From SAR202 cluster bacterium AD-804-J14_MRT_500m (lineage in GTDB: Bacteria > Chloroflexota > Dehalococcoidia > UBA3495 > GCA-2712585): 64,000 nucleotides of DNA. The DNA lies in the NCBI GenBank assembly GCA_009391275.1, contig VEXF01000005.1:1-64000 (forward strand). The letters run 5' to 3'. Below the pieces are notes generated by a model. The model saw only the letters and a program-made list of their open reading frames with translations, ran no database searches and was not told the DNA's origin. Shown one piece after another: positions 27,066 to 35,668 of this stretch; positions within the stretch are counted from its first letter, which is position 1, and every line of letters begins with the position of its first letter. The position numbers and the translations under genes were made by a program.

Positions 27066-28370
27066 TTAGCTATCATTATCCAGTATATAGAAAATATACT
27101 GGTCCTTTGAACCGAGTATGGCGTTGGTCGGCACATACAGGTTTACCCAGACACTTTCTGTAAGTTCAACGACCGCGTCATTAATAATTGTCAGAGTTAA
27201 GTTTTTGGTAGTCTGACCTGGATCGAAATACAATGTGCCACCAGCGAAAACATAGTCTTGTCCGTTGGCAAAAGCGGTGCCTCCCCCAATTCCATAAGGC
27301 ACAGAGATTGTATCTGGAGAAGATGCGCTAAGCACGACTGCCATAACAACAGTATTAATCGCTTCATCCCCGTTAGACCCGCCTAGTACGAATGAAACGA
27401 GCACTGGCGGTCTGGGCGTGGCTGTCGGAGTTGGAGTTGGAACAGGTGTCGGAGTTGGAGTTGGAACAGGTGTCGGAGTTGGAGTTGGAACAGGTGTCGG
27501 AGTTGGAGTTGGAACAGGTGTTGGTGTTGGAGTAGGAATGGGAGTAGGCGTGGCGGTTGGAGCAGGAGTAGGTGTAGGTACAGGGGTCGGGGTAGGGTCT
27601 GGAGTCAGGGTTGGAATCGCTGTAGCAGTAGGAACTGGTGTTGGCGTAGGAACTGGTGTTGGCGTTGGAACGGGCGTGGGTGTGGCAGTTGAAACTGGGA
27701 TTGGGGTAGGAGTTGGGGTTGGAGCAGCGGCGGCCGTAGGTGTATCTTCTAGTAGAGGTGTAGAGGTGTTAGTTTGTTCTGTATCTAGCACTGATGCAAT
27801 CCCTAGAACAGGAGTCTCCTCTATCGTGTCCAGTTGCTTCTTCGCTATACCTACTGCTATGTCCTTTTCCGACGCATGCAGGCTCCCTTTATGAAACACC
27901 CTTAATGTAATGTTTCCATACACACCAACTACTTCCCACTTCGCCGTACCATCATAATTGACCTGTGACGAGTTCCAAACAAACAGGTCATAATTTTTTA
28001 CATCTTCTATTTCCAATCCTGAGATGCCGCGACTCTCTATAGTCGTCTCTATCTCTGCCCTCTTCTCCGAATATGCTGATTGGGCAGCAGCCTCGGTGTT
28101 ATGAATTGTCAAGTCGAGATCTATAGTCTTTGCGGTTAAATATTCCACATGCTTACCTGTCAGACCGTTGCCGGACCTGGTAACCTTCCAGCCTTCAGGA
28201 AAATCACTGGCTACAAGCAATAGATCTAAAATTTGATCTTCAGAATAGATGGCTGAGACGGTAGTGGATGAACCATTATTTGATTTTTGTTCATCTTCAA
28301 CCTCACAGGCTGAAAATAAAACAACGAGAATGAGGGTGAAACAGGTAACCAGGTAATTACTTACTTTCAT
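27066..28370 (-). CDS. Lipoprotein with Pro/Thr-repeat linker and Calx-beta domain
   Basis: 434 aa. The signal peptide ends in a lipobox-like LFSAC. Residues about 45-190 form a globular region of unknown family ([19 protein letters not shown]...). Residues about 210-320 are a P-T-P-x repeat linker (PTPTPVPT...), a stiff wall- or surface-spanning spacer. The last 100 residues fit a Calx-beta domain ([48 protein letters not shown]), normally a Ca2+-binding adhesion module. The linker is encoded by near-perfect DNA repeats and may vary in length. Probably a cell-surface protein. Confidence 0.75.
   Translation of the reverse strand: MKVSNYLVTCFTLILVVLFSACEVEDEQKSNNGSSTTVSAIYSEDQILDLLLVASDFPEGWKVTRSGNGLTGKHVEYLTAKTIDLDLTIHNTEAAAQSAYSEKRAEIETTIESRGISGLEIEDVKNYDLFVWNSSQVNYDGTAKWEVVGVYGNITLRVFHKGSLHASEKDIAVGIAKKQLDTIEETPVLGIASVLDTEQTNTSTPLLEDTPTAAAAPTPTPTPIPVSTATPTPVPTPTPVPTPTPVPTATAIPTLTPDPTPTPVPTPTPAPTATPTPIPTPTPTPVPTPTPTPVPTPTPTPVPTPTPTPVPTPTPTATPRPPVLVSFVLGGSNGDEAINTVVMAVVLSASSPDTISVPYGIGGGTAFANGQDYVFAGGTLYFDPGQTTKNLTLTIINDAVVELTESVWVNLYVPTNAILGSKDQYIFYILDNDS
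27427..27522 (-). repeat. 24-base minisatellite, four copies
   Basis: Four head-to-tail 24-base units (27427, 27451, 27475, 27499). The first three are identical and the fourth differs in its last base. They encode eight-residue PTP-rich units of the lipoprotein linker. Shorter degenerate relatives continue to about 27720. Confidence 0.9.
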
Positions 28371-28776
28371 ATTCCGATTCAGACCATTTCCTCTACTGAG
28401 TGTATGGGCCTATTCGATCTTGGCACATAAATATGAATTCCAACCAGGAAGAGTGCCATTGATATAAAATGGAAGTGCTAAAAGTAGAGCCGCTAGATTC
28501 CGCATGCCGAAAAGATATTCTTTTTGACCATCTAACTGTGCAATATTATGGCAAGTTTATCTAATGATCTGAACCCTCTAGAGGCATCAATTCCAAGCAA
28601 AATAACTGTTGCCTAAAATCAGATCTCATGCCAAGGAACAGTGCGAAGTAAACTGACTACGCTTCAATCTATCCCGTTTCATACTACAGTTACGCAAACT
28701 ATGGCGTTGACAGGATGAAAGCAACATAGAAGAATCAATGAACTGAATCTCCTCAGAAACCAGGGGTAATACAGCA
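28371..28776. other. 406-base divergent intergenic region
   Basis: Lies between the Calx-beta lipoprotein and the aminotransferase. I see no protein-coding candidate here; the short minus-strand frame at 28626-28871 has no SD and mostly shadows the aminotransferase. Holds the promoter at 28707-28735. Confidence 0.6.
28707..28735 (+). promoter_or_regulatory. Candidate promoter of the aminotransferase gene
   Basis: TTGACA (28707-28712), 17-base spacer, AAGAAT (28730-28735, 4 of 6). Start point near 28742, leaving a 35-base leader with an AGGGG SD before the ATG at 28777. Confidence 0.45.
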
Positions 28777-29751
28777 ATGACACAAGCAAGGATCGGCAAA
28801 GAAACAACGTTGAATCCAAAGGATACACCGAAATATCTATGGTGGTCTGGCAAGATAGTGGAGTGGGACAAAGCTACCGTACATATCTCAAGGATAGGAT
28901 GGACGTCCGTATCGGCAGTTTTCGAAGGAATCAGGGCCTACTGGAATGATGAACTTAATGAATTATTTGTGTTTGAACTGGAACCACACCTCAAACGTTT
29001 GTATCAATCTATGAAAATTATGCGGATGACAGCGCCATGTTCAAAGCAAGAACTTGGCCAAGGAATCATCGAACTGCTCAGATCAAACGAGTATAGGTGT
29101 GACTCTTACGTGCAACCGTTGGCATATTTCTCTGAAGACATACCAGGTTACTTGGGGGTGTTAGAGGCTCCAGCTGAAGTTGTTATCACTACACGAAAAT
29201 CGCCATCCAGTTTAGGGGAATCAAAATCAGCAAACTGCAACATTAGTAGCTGGACCAGGATCTCAGATAACTCTATGCCTCCTCGGGCCAAAGCAATAAC
29301 CAACTACCAAAATAGCAGATACGTCTCTACTGAATCCCAACTGAACGGTTATGACTTTGGCATAATCTTAAACCAAAATGGAAAGGTATCTGAAGGAGGT
29401 TATGCATGCATCTTCATAATAAGGGACGGCGTGGCAATCACTCCACCGGTTACCGCAGGTATACTTGAAAGTGTAACAAGAGAAGTGATGAAAAAGATCT
29501 TACAAGATGATCTCGGTGTACCCGTATTGGAGCGTGAGATTGACCGAACTGAGCTATACGTTGCAGATGAAGCGTTTTTATGCGGAACAGCAGTCGAGTT
29601 AATCCCTATAGCTAGCGTTGATCGCTACACTGTGGGAAATGCAGTACCTGGCCCGATTTCTTCTAAGCTAAAAGACCTTTTCCATAAAGCTGTACGAGGT
29701 GAAGAATCCCGACGCACAACCTGGACTACACCAATATATTACGGCAGGTGA
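28777..29751 (+). CDS. ilvE: Branched-chain amino acid aminotransferase-like (class IV PLP enzyme)
   Basis: 324 aa, the normal length for the family. Transfers the amino group between branched-chain amino acids and 2-oxoglutarate. Seen: WTSVSAVFEGIRAYW (N-terminal substrate motif), PLP lysine K172 in AKAITNYQNS, SEGGYACIF (variant of EGxxxNIF, with E206 holding the pyridine nitrogen) and TAGILESVTR (phosphate grip). The variant motif leaves room for a different amino donor, for example a D-amino acid or an aromatic one. Own promoter and SD; no operon partner. Confidence 0.8.
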   Translation: MTQARIGKETTLNPKDTPKYLWWSGKIVEWDKATVHISRIGWTSVSAVFEGIRAYWNDELNELFVFELEPHLKRLYQSMKIMRMTAPCSKQELGQGIIELLRSNEYRCDSYVQPLAYFSEDIPGYLGVLEAPAEVVITTRKSPSSLGESKSANCNISSWTRISDNSMPPRAKAITNYQNSRYVSTESQLNGYDFGIILNQNGKVSEGGYACIFIIRDGVAITPPVTAGILESVTREVMKKILQDDLGVPVLEREIDRTELYVADEAFLCGTAVELIPIASVDRYTVGNAVPGPISSKLKDLFHKAVRGEESRRTTWTTPIYYGR

Positions 29752-29796
29752 GTCGATCTTTAACAGCCCTATATAACCATCGCTCAACGAGGACTT

Positions 29797-31023
29797 TTAG
29801 TCCGCGTCACCATCAGCTGCTGCCACCTCAGCATTGGCTATAGCCGGAGGTCCCCATCCCCAGGGATGTGGTGCTTCACCAGAATCTACGATCTTTCCAC
29901 TCTTGACAGTAAGAAAAGGCACGAGCGATTTTTTCCCAACACGAATCTCTCCAGTTGCGTCTTTTAGCTCCCATTCCCCATCAATAACCTCTATGACAGA
30001 AACATCAGCTTCCCGCCCTTCGGCAAGACTGCCGGAGGAATATTCGATTCCCAGAGCTTTGGCAGCATTGATCGTAGTCATACGTATCACATCTTCGACA
30101 GAAAACCCGAGCTCGAGGAAAAAGGCGCTATATTCTAGGAGACCGCGCATCATATGGTTTCTGATGCCATAGCCTGGCTGAATATCTATGTCAGTGCCTA
30201 TCGTGTCCGGCACAACACCTTGGGCCATCACATCAGCTGCACGTTCCCACCCAAAATTGAAGTCCCCGTAAGAAGGATCGAGTACAATTCCACGATCTTG
30301 CGCTTCTTTTAACTCAGGCAAGATGTTCCCATCCCAATCCAAGGCCGCGCCGGTTAAAGGAGTGAATATATGTGTAACAATATCTCCCGCCGATAGCATC
30401 GAAAGCGCTTTTCTAACTATTTCCGGTGACGTTGGTGTCTGGTTTTTAGGGCCAATGTCCCCTATGTGCAACATAACTTTCAATCCCGCATCACGTGCAA
30501 CCTCTGTTGCCGCCTTCACATGGTTTAGGCCTAATGCTTCCAGCAACCTGGGCGTGACCAAGCATTTTACGCCTTTGACTATCTCTGGATTTTCTTCTGC
30601 TACTCGCAGTACACCATGTTTGTCTATATGAGATAGATCGGTAGCCGGGACTGACCTGTCATGAAAAATACTAAGGAACGAATATACTTTGGTTTGAGCA
30701 TGATCGAGTACGACGTCGGAAAATTCTGCAAAATTAGATGGTCCGGAGCTACCAGCGTCTGCTACTGTGGTAACGCCACCCCAGACCCCAGCGCTATCCG
30801 GATGAGCTGGATTTTTTTTCGGCAAATACATGTGAGCATGAACATCAATCAGACCCGGAGCGACAACTTTGCCAGTCACATCCAGAACTTTAGGTGCCTG
30901 TTCGGAAGGAATATTAGAAGCTACTTTACTGATCTTATCTCCCGTGATGGCAATATCCATTTTTCTGTTCCAATCCTGAGCACAATCCACCACAGTTCCG
31001 CCCTTCAAAATAACGTCATACAT
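29797..31023 (-). CDS. Amidohydrolase/deacetylase family metallohydrolase
   Basis: 408 aa. Dihydroorotase/urease-type TIM barrel: beta-sandwich start (MYDVILKGGTVVD), metal motif VAPGLIDVHAHMY with H62 and H64, GVTTVADAGSSG, LKVMLHIGD (third His), and a late sandwich return (RIGKKSL-type VGKKSLVPFL, GKIVDSG). Hydrolyses a cyclic amide or N-acyl amino acid; the exact substrate is not visible. The ATG at 31023 is chosen because AGGAGGTG ends six bases before it. The GTG further up overlaps that SD. Confidence 0.8.
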   Translation of the reverse strand: MYDVILKGGTVVDCAQDWNRKMDIAITGDKISKVASNIPSEQAPKVLDVTGKVVAPGLIDVHAHMYLPKKNPAHPDSAGVWGGVTTVADAGSSGPSNFAEFSDVVLDHAQTKVYSFLSIFHDRSVPATDLSHIDKHGVLRVAEENPEIVKGVKCLVTPRLLEALGLNHVKAATEVARDAGLKVMLHIGDIGPKNQTPTSPEIVRKALSMLSAGDIVTHIFTPLTGAALDWDGNILPELKEAQDRGIVLDPSYGDFNFGWERAADVMAQGVVPDTIGTDIDIQPGYGIRNHMMRGLLEYSAFFLELGFSVEDVIRMTTINAAKALGIEYSSGSLAEGREADVSVIEVIDGEWELKDATGEIRVGKKSLVPFLTVKSGKIVDSGEAPHPWGWGPPAIANAEVAAADGDAD

Positions 31024-31160
31024 AAAAGACACCTCCTAGATATATGAATGTCAGTATATCAGACCTTGGAATACCACCGGAGAATTTAACATCATATTAA
31101 TATTATGTAAAAATATATGTATGATGTGAATTATAGGTACCAACCGAAGGATTTTAATGA

Positions 31161-31343
31161 ATGAAATCGGTAAAGCTTATACCTCCAGCGTCATCATTTT
31201 TTGAAAGCATGCGCGATGTAGGATACACGCTGGAAACCGCACTTGCAGATATTATCGACAATTCCATTACTGTCAGGGCTACCTCGATCGATATTATTGC
31301 CGAAATTTCATGTTTGCTCATGAGAAATCGTACTCAGGTCTGA
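31161..31343 (+). pseudogene. Remnant of a GHKL-ATPase (defence-type) gene
   Basis: 60 codons encoding only the first turn of a Bergerat-fold ATPase: PPASSFFESMRDVGYTLE, then ALADIIDNSIT, the N-box that binds Mg-ATP. Intact relatives are several hundred residues long and often sit in restriction or Z1-type defence loci. After about 45 codons the resemblance ends. No further homologous coding sequence is seen before dnaN. An SD (AAGGA) survives upstream. Probably a decayed or truncated defence gene. Confidence 0.6.
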
Positions 31344-31472
31344 CAAAACCTTCTTAAACATCAATTATTCCATCTTCTCTGATTTCTATTGGCCGTGCAA
31401 ACTAATGCTGCAGACCCCAAACCTAGATCAGACGAAATATATGATTTGCAACTGAAAACTACGAGTAGCTCG

Positions 31473-32615
31473 TTACCATTGTACGAACATGGGCATGACT
31501 AAGTGTAGGTATTGGTCGGACTCGGGTGATTTGAAAACCCCAGCACGGGAAGGGCCACTTGTCTCTAGACAAATTTTGTCGCCGCCCATGGCTGATAGCA
31601 CTTCGATTAGATATCTACTATTGAAAGCTATTTTCGACTCTTCTCCAGATACCTCTGCCTCAACCTCGCCAGTATTTTCTCCAATCTCTTCTGCCTTGGA
31701 GGAAATTATGATCTGGCCTAGTCCCTCATTTTCTCCTGGAACCATCTGGAGTCTTATGATTCCGCTACTATCCCTGGCAAAAATTGAGGTTGACCTACCA
31801 GCCGCAAGGAGTTCTGACAGGACTGAGACAGAGCGGGTCTTCACCTCTTTGGTGGCATCCGCCACAAGATCGTCAAATGGCGGGAAATTCCCTTGTATCA
31901 ACTGGGAAACTAATTGGATATTCGTGAGGCTGAATGAAATCTGATTACGCGAAGAAGCGACCACCATCTCTACTATTTCGTTGGAATCTGTCAGGAAACG
32001 GTTTAACTCTGTCAAAGTACGGCCTGGTATGATTACCCCCACCGATTCATTGACAGGTTCATCTAATTTTGCCCTATGAACCGCTAGTCGAAATCCATCT
32101 GCAGCTGCCAGAGTTAGTTGGTCACCTTCGATCTCAAGTTTAACGCCGGTCAGAACAGGCCGAGATTCTTCAGTCGCTGCTGCAAACACCGTTTGTGCGA
32201 TTGCGGCTCGGAGTACCTTCGCACTTAACTTCACAGCTATACCATCTTCTATACTAGGTATAGGTGGGAATTCCTCTGGATCGGCTCCGTTGATTCGTGC
32301 ATTAAATTTTCCGCACTCCAGATCCATGCCCCATGGCTGTGTCGAGCCAGTGACAGACATGGTGTCAGCTGGTAGGGAGGCAACAAATTCTCCAAGCAAT
32401 CTTGCCGGGACGGTAACTGCACCTTCTTCCTCTATCATCGCCCCCACCCACGTTGTAATGGCAATCTCGAGGTTAGTAGCAGAAAGCTGGAGCCTTCCCC
32501 GGTCGGTAGTTAGTTTTACATTCTGGGTAATAGGCAATGTGGTCCGTGTAGGAACTGCCCGTCCTACTACACCAAGACCCCGGCTTAGATTTTCCTGAAG
32601 ACAAGATAGCCTCAT
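31473..32615 (-). CDS. dnaN: DNA polymerase III beta sliding clamp
   Basis: 380 aa, standard clamp size with three similar domains. Recognisable parts: MRLSCLQENLSRGLGVVGRAV (opening), NLEIAITTWV, FPPIPSIEDG, TEESRPVLTGVKLE, AADGFRLAVHR, QGNFPPFDDLV, ESDQYLHLVMPM (C-terminal peptide-binding pocket). It tethers the replicative polymerase. The ATG at 32615 is chosen for its SD (GGGGAGG) and family start; the upstream TTG/ATG reading adds ten residues. It stands alone, without dnaA or recF beside it. Confidence 0.95.
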   Translation of the reverse strand: MRLSCLQENLSRGLGVVGRAVPTRTTLPITQNVKLTTDRGRLQLSATNLEIAITTWVGAMIEEEGAVTVPARLLGEFVASLPADTMSVTGSTQPWGMDLECGKFNARINGADPEEFPPIPSIEDGIAVKLSAKVLRAAIAQTVFAAATEESRPVLTGVKLEIEGDQLTLAAADGFRLAVHRAKLDEPVNESVGVIIPGRTLTELNRFLTDSNEIVEMVVASSRNQISFSLTNIQLVSQLIQGNFPPFDDLVADATKEVKTRSVSVLSELLAAGRSTSIFARDSSGIIRLQMVPGENEGLGQIIISSKAEEIGENTGEVEAEVSGEESKIAFNSRYLIEVLSAMGGDKICLETSGPSRAGVFKSPESDQYLHLVMPMFVQW

Positions 32616-32721
32616 TAAAGGCCTCCCCAAAGGTTGCAGTATCATAAAGCGTACGATTCTAACCCGTCAACAAATCTCAATCGGGTTAATGCCGCAATCC
32701 CTAGTTATGATCTAAAGAACA

Positions 32722-32764
32722 GTGGAAAAGAAAAGCGGCAAAGCGGATTCAGCCACTTTGCCGC
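32722..32764 (-). terminator. Rho-independent terminator of the small HTH gene
   Basis: Minus strand: GCGGCAAAG, 12-base loop, CTTTGCCGC, then TTTTCTTTT. A 9-bp perfect GC-rich stem with a T-tract, 25 bases after the stop of the gene ending at 32790. Confidence 0.85.
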
Positions 32765-32789
32765 AACCTAAGACAAACCAAATATTAGT

Positions 32790-33014
32790 CTAGCTTACCC
32801 TTTTTACCTCAAGAGTTTCACCGGGAGCTAGCGCAACTCTCCGAACATTAATTCCTAGTTTCAATAACCAGTAACCCAGTGTTGCCTTGCTAACGTCGAG
32901 AGCAGCAGCTGTCTCTGACAACCCTATCTCATTTACCATTTCTGGAAGCAAGCGTTCTAAAGGTCGCTGATGATCTGCCTCTACCCGTTTCATGAGTTTA
33001 GTCTTTCGCACCAA
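32790..33014 (-). CDS. Small helix-turn-helix protein
   Basis: 74 aa. The middle (LERLLPEMVNEIGLSETAAAL, then DVSKATLGYWLLKLGI) is a Fis/homeodomain-like HTH; the rest is basic or a short beta tail. Likely a small DNA-binding regulator. The start is TTG (or the GTG next to it), with SD AGGAGG about eight bases upstream. Own promoter at 33119-33147 and own terminator at 32722-32764, so it is a monocistronic unit. Target unknown. Confidence 0.7.
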   Translation of the reverse strand: MVRKTKLMKRVEADHQRPLERLLPEMVNEIGLSETAAALDVSKATLGYWLLKLGINVRRVALAPGETLEVKRVS

Positions 33015-33389
33015 ATCAACTACCTCCTCTCTCTACATACCTGCCCGATTACTATGGTTCCTTATCTACTAGCGCACCAAACGATCGTCTTCTGTAAACG
33101 GCCTTTGATTGCTGATCAAAGATATCAGTGTTCTGATTTTTTGTCAACAGTTCTTAGAGTAAATTTAAAATTTGTTCAGAACATCGACCCAAAGACGCCT
33201 ATTATCTCAGTGCTACCTACTACATTTTTACATTTATAGTCCATTCAGGCACAACATTTGCCCAAATCTGGATGTTTGATTTAATTCAGCTGATATTGGC
33301 GTCTGCGCTGAACGGCTAGAGTATTATATCCAGAGACTCTTGATATCCATATCAGGAATATTATGAAAATTAGAAAGGCTTGCAATTAA
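33015..33389. other. 375-base divergent intergenic region
   Basis: AT-rich region between the small HTH gene and the PurM-family gene. Contains the minus-strand promoter at 33119-33147. An open frame that crosses it (32970-33239, plus strand) has no SD and lacks coding character. No RNA gene recognised. Confidence 0.6.
33119..33147 (-). promoter_or_regulatory. Promoter of the small HTH gene
   Basis: Minus strand: consensus TTGACA (33147-33142), 17-base spacer, TATCTT (33124-33119, 4 of 6). The transcription start near 33112 leaves a leader of about 100 bases. Confidence 0.55.
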
Positions 33390-34403
33390 ATGAAGCTCGG
33401 AAAACTCTCGCCCAGCATGCTAAGCAACCTTTTAGGACAGATCCACATTAATGACCCCAGGGTATTGCTTGGACCAGGTATCGGAGAGGATGCTGCTTTG
33501 ATAGACTTCGGCAGCAAAGTTCTTGTAGCAAAAACAGATCCGATTACGTTTGCCACGGATCTCATTGGGTGGTATGCAGTCCAAGTGAACGCCAACGACA
33601 TAGCCTGTTCTGGGGCTACACCCCGTTGGTTCCTAGCATCCGTCCTCCTCCCGGACTCTATCAGCGAAGACAAAATAGAAGCCATTTTTTCACAACTCAC
33701 AGAAGCTTGTGAAGAATTAGAGGTTTCATTAATCGGTGGGCATACCGAAATAACACAAGATCTAAAGCAACCCATCATTGTAGGTTGCATGCTAGGGGAA
33801 ACAGAAAAAGGGAAAACTATATCTACGTCCGGTGCCCAGATAGGAGATTCGATAGTAGCTACTAAAGGCATTGCAATAGAGGGAACCACTTTGTTAGCGC
33901 AACAATACTACACCCAGCTAATAGGTAAGGGAGTTTCGGTAAGTACTCTGGAATCTGCCAAAACACTGCTCAGATCTCCAGGTATCAGCGTAGTCAAAGA
34001 CGCGAGAATAGCCTGTTCCAAGGTACCGATCAACAGCCTTCATGACCCAACAGAAGGAGGACTCGCAACCGGTCTTCGAGAAATCGCGTTGGCAGCCGCG
34101 GTAGGAATGAAGATAGATGTAGACGCCATTCCAGTCCTACCAGAATGCACAACGATATGTGAAGCGCTTTCTTTGGACCCACTAGGGCTCCTTGCATCTG
34201 GTTGCCTAATTGCTACCCTCCCCAAGCAAAGCACATCGGAACTTATCTCCGCTCTAGAGCACGAAGGGATAGAAGCACGTACAATTGGCGAAATTACAAA
34301 AGCCGATTCCGGAATAGTAATGTACAACTCTGAAGGTTCCAACCCGCTACCAGATTATGACAGAGATGAATTTGCCCGTTATCTAGAAACGCAATCAAAG
34401 TAA
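33390..34403 (+). CDS. AIR synthase-related (PurM/HypE/ThiL superfamily) protein
   Basis: 337 aa. ATP-binding start GPGIGEDAALID (29-40), then VQVNANDIACSGATPRWFL, SLIGGHTEI, GDSIVATKGIAIEGT and the glycine-rich HDPTEGGLATGLREIA. This is the two-domain PurM fold. It resembles HypE most but ends in ETQSK with no C-terminal Cys, so it cannot take the HypE thiocyanate, and no hydrogenase genes lie near. The substrate to be phosphorylated or dehydrated is unknown. A weak SD (AAAGG) precedes the ATG. Confidence 0.75.
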   Translation: MKLGKLSPSMLSNLLGQIHINDPRVLLGPGIGEDAALIDFGSKVLVAKTDPITFATDLIGWYAVQVNANDIACSGATPRWFLASVLLPDSISEDKIEAIFSQLTEACEELEVSLIGGHTEITQDLKQPIIVGCMLGETEKGKTISTSGAQIGDSIVATKGIAIEGTTLLAQQYYTQLIGKGVSVSTLESAKTLLRSPGISVVKDARIACSKVPINSLHDPTEGGLATGLREIALAAAVGMKIDVDAIPVLPECTTICEALSLDPLGLLASGCLIATLPKQSTSELISALEHEGIEARTIGEITKADSGIVMYNSEGSNPLPDYDRDEFARYLETQSK

Positions 34404-34519
34404 GTAGTATACGCCTAACTATTTAAAGCGTTCCCGGCAATTTGGCATGAAGAACTGACTAGATGAATAGGAGCATTCTTAGTGAAACATGTTCGGAAAA
34501 CCCAGTAAATAGATACAAT

Positions 34520-35494
34520 TCAAGGCCGTTCAGATATAGCCTCTCGTAGATTAGCCAAGGTAATATTGCCACCGCTGACCGCTATAGCAACTTTTTTTCC
34601 TCGTATATCATTTTTAACTTTCAATGCTCCAGCCATAGCCGCTGCTCCGGCCCCTTCAGTCAAGGTGTGAGCTTTTTCAATCAAAATTCTGATGGCCGCA
34701 TAAATTTCTTCGTCTGTTACCAAAACAAAGTCGTCTAAATAATCCCGCATAATAGTTTGCGGAAGTTCGTAGCCATTTTGAGTCGCCAATCCTTCGGCAA
34801 TGGTATAGGAAGGTGCTTCCACTAAATTTCCTTCCTTCCAGGAAAGGTACCCCGCTGGTGCCTGTTCGGATTGCACAGCAATGACTTTTATATGTGGATT
34901 GATGGACTTAGCCACGATGCACGCGGACGAAACACCACTACCACCCCCAAGTGGGACAAACATATATTCGACGTCGGGGAAATCTTCTATTACTTCAAGG
35001 TATGCTGTTCCAACACCAGCAATCAGCAAAGGCTCATTAGCCGCATGAACGAACCGGTAACCATTTTTCTGTGCCAAGAATTCGCTATATGCCTTTGACT
35101 CATCAAAATTGTTACCCCGAAATACTACCTCAGCGCCGAGATTCCGCATGGCCTCTACTTTGAGATAATTGGCTCCTTCCGGGACTACTACGACGGCACT
35201 GGCCCCAAAAAGTTTACATGCATTTGCAACCGACTGACCATGATTACCAGTTGAAGCGGTGATAAAACCTTGATCCAACTGTTCCCTAGAGGAATGTGCT
35301 AATAAATTTATGCCACCACGAACCTTGAAGGCACCAAGAGGATGATGATTTTCGTGTTTAAGCTTCACATCAGCATCTATTATTTCATTTACACCTGCGT
35401 AAGAATATAACGGAGTTCGTGCTATATACGGTGATATGGTTTTACGAGCTTCCAAGACATCTAGAAAATTTGGTATTTCCATCTGGTACTCCAT
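34520..35494 (-). CDS. Threonine dehydratase-like PLP enzyme (fold type II)
   Basis: 324 aa, the size of catabolic threonine/serine dehydratase without the regulatory ACT domain of IlvA. PLP lysine K57 in GAFKVRGG, TASTGNHGQSVA (amino acid carboxylate loop), VPLGGGSGVSS (phosphate loop) and a late AIAVSGGNI. Makes 2-oxobutyrate or pyruvate plus ammonia; racemases and hydroxyaspartate dehydratases share the fold. Two starts are possible: ATG 35494, or ATG 35482 with GGAG six bases before it. Ends convergent with the PurM-family gene. Confidence 0.8.
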   Translation of the reverse strand: MEYQMEIPNFLDVLEARKTISPYIARTPLYSYAGVNEIIDADVKLKHENHHPLGAFKVRGGINLLAHSSREQLDQGFITASTGNHGQSVANACKLFGASAVVVVPEGANYLKVEAMRNLGAEVVFRGNNFDESKAYSEFLAQKNGYRFVHAANEPLLIAGVGTAYLEVIEDFPDVEYMFVPLGGGSGVSSACIVAKSINPHIKVIAVQSEQAPAGYLSWKEGNLVEAPSYTIAEGLATQNGYELPQTIMRDYLDDFVLVTDEEIYAAIRILIEKAHTLTEGAGAAAMAGALKVKNDIRGKKVAIAVSGGNITLANLREAISERP

Positions 35495-35605
35495 TAACCT
35501 ATATTCTCAAATCATGGTAAGCGCCAACCGGCTGCCCACTATATCCGTACTCAATGTAGAACAATCGGTGCAAGGTCTTTGGTCTGAATATATTATGGTT
35601 TTACT

Positions 35606-35645
35606 AAACAAAAACAGCCCGCTAACATGCGGGCTGTTTTTGTTT
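35606..35645. terminator. Strong bidirectional hairpin terminator
   Basis: Perfect 17-bp inverted repeat with loop TAACAT. The core GCCCGC/GCGGGC is flanked by A-rich and T-rich arms, giving T-tracts on both strands. It ends the minus-strand oxidoreductase operon (stop at 35669) and shields the PLP-enzyme gene behind it. Confidence 0.9.
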
Positions 35646-35668
35646 AATTCTCGATTATTGGGCTAGTC

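Noticed and set aside
27418..27894. Plus-strand frame of 158 codons with long Gly-Val repeats
   Set aside because: It is the complement of the Pro/Thr-rich linker of the lipoprotein; no SD, and the opposite frame has a signal peptide and Calx-beta domain.
28626..28871. 81-codon minus-strand frame upstream of the aminotransferase
   Set aside because: It overlaps the aminotransferase start, lacks an SD and shows no protein-like pattern.
32970..33239. 89-codon plus-strand frame in the divergent region
   Set aside because: No SD and AT-driven composition; it covers the promoter of the small HTH gene.
33390..34403. HypE hydrogenase maturation factor
   Set aside because: No C-terminal Cys and no hydrogenase genes nearby; kept only as a PurM-superfamily protein.
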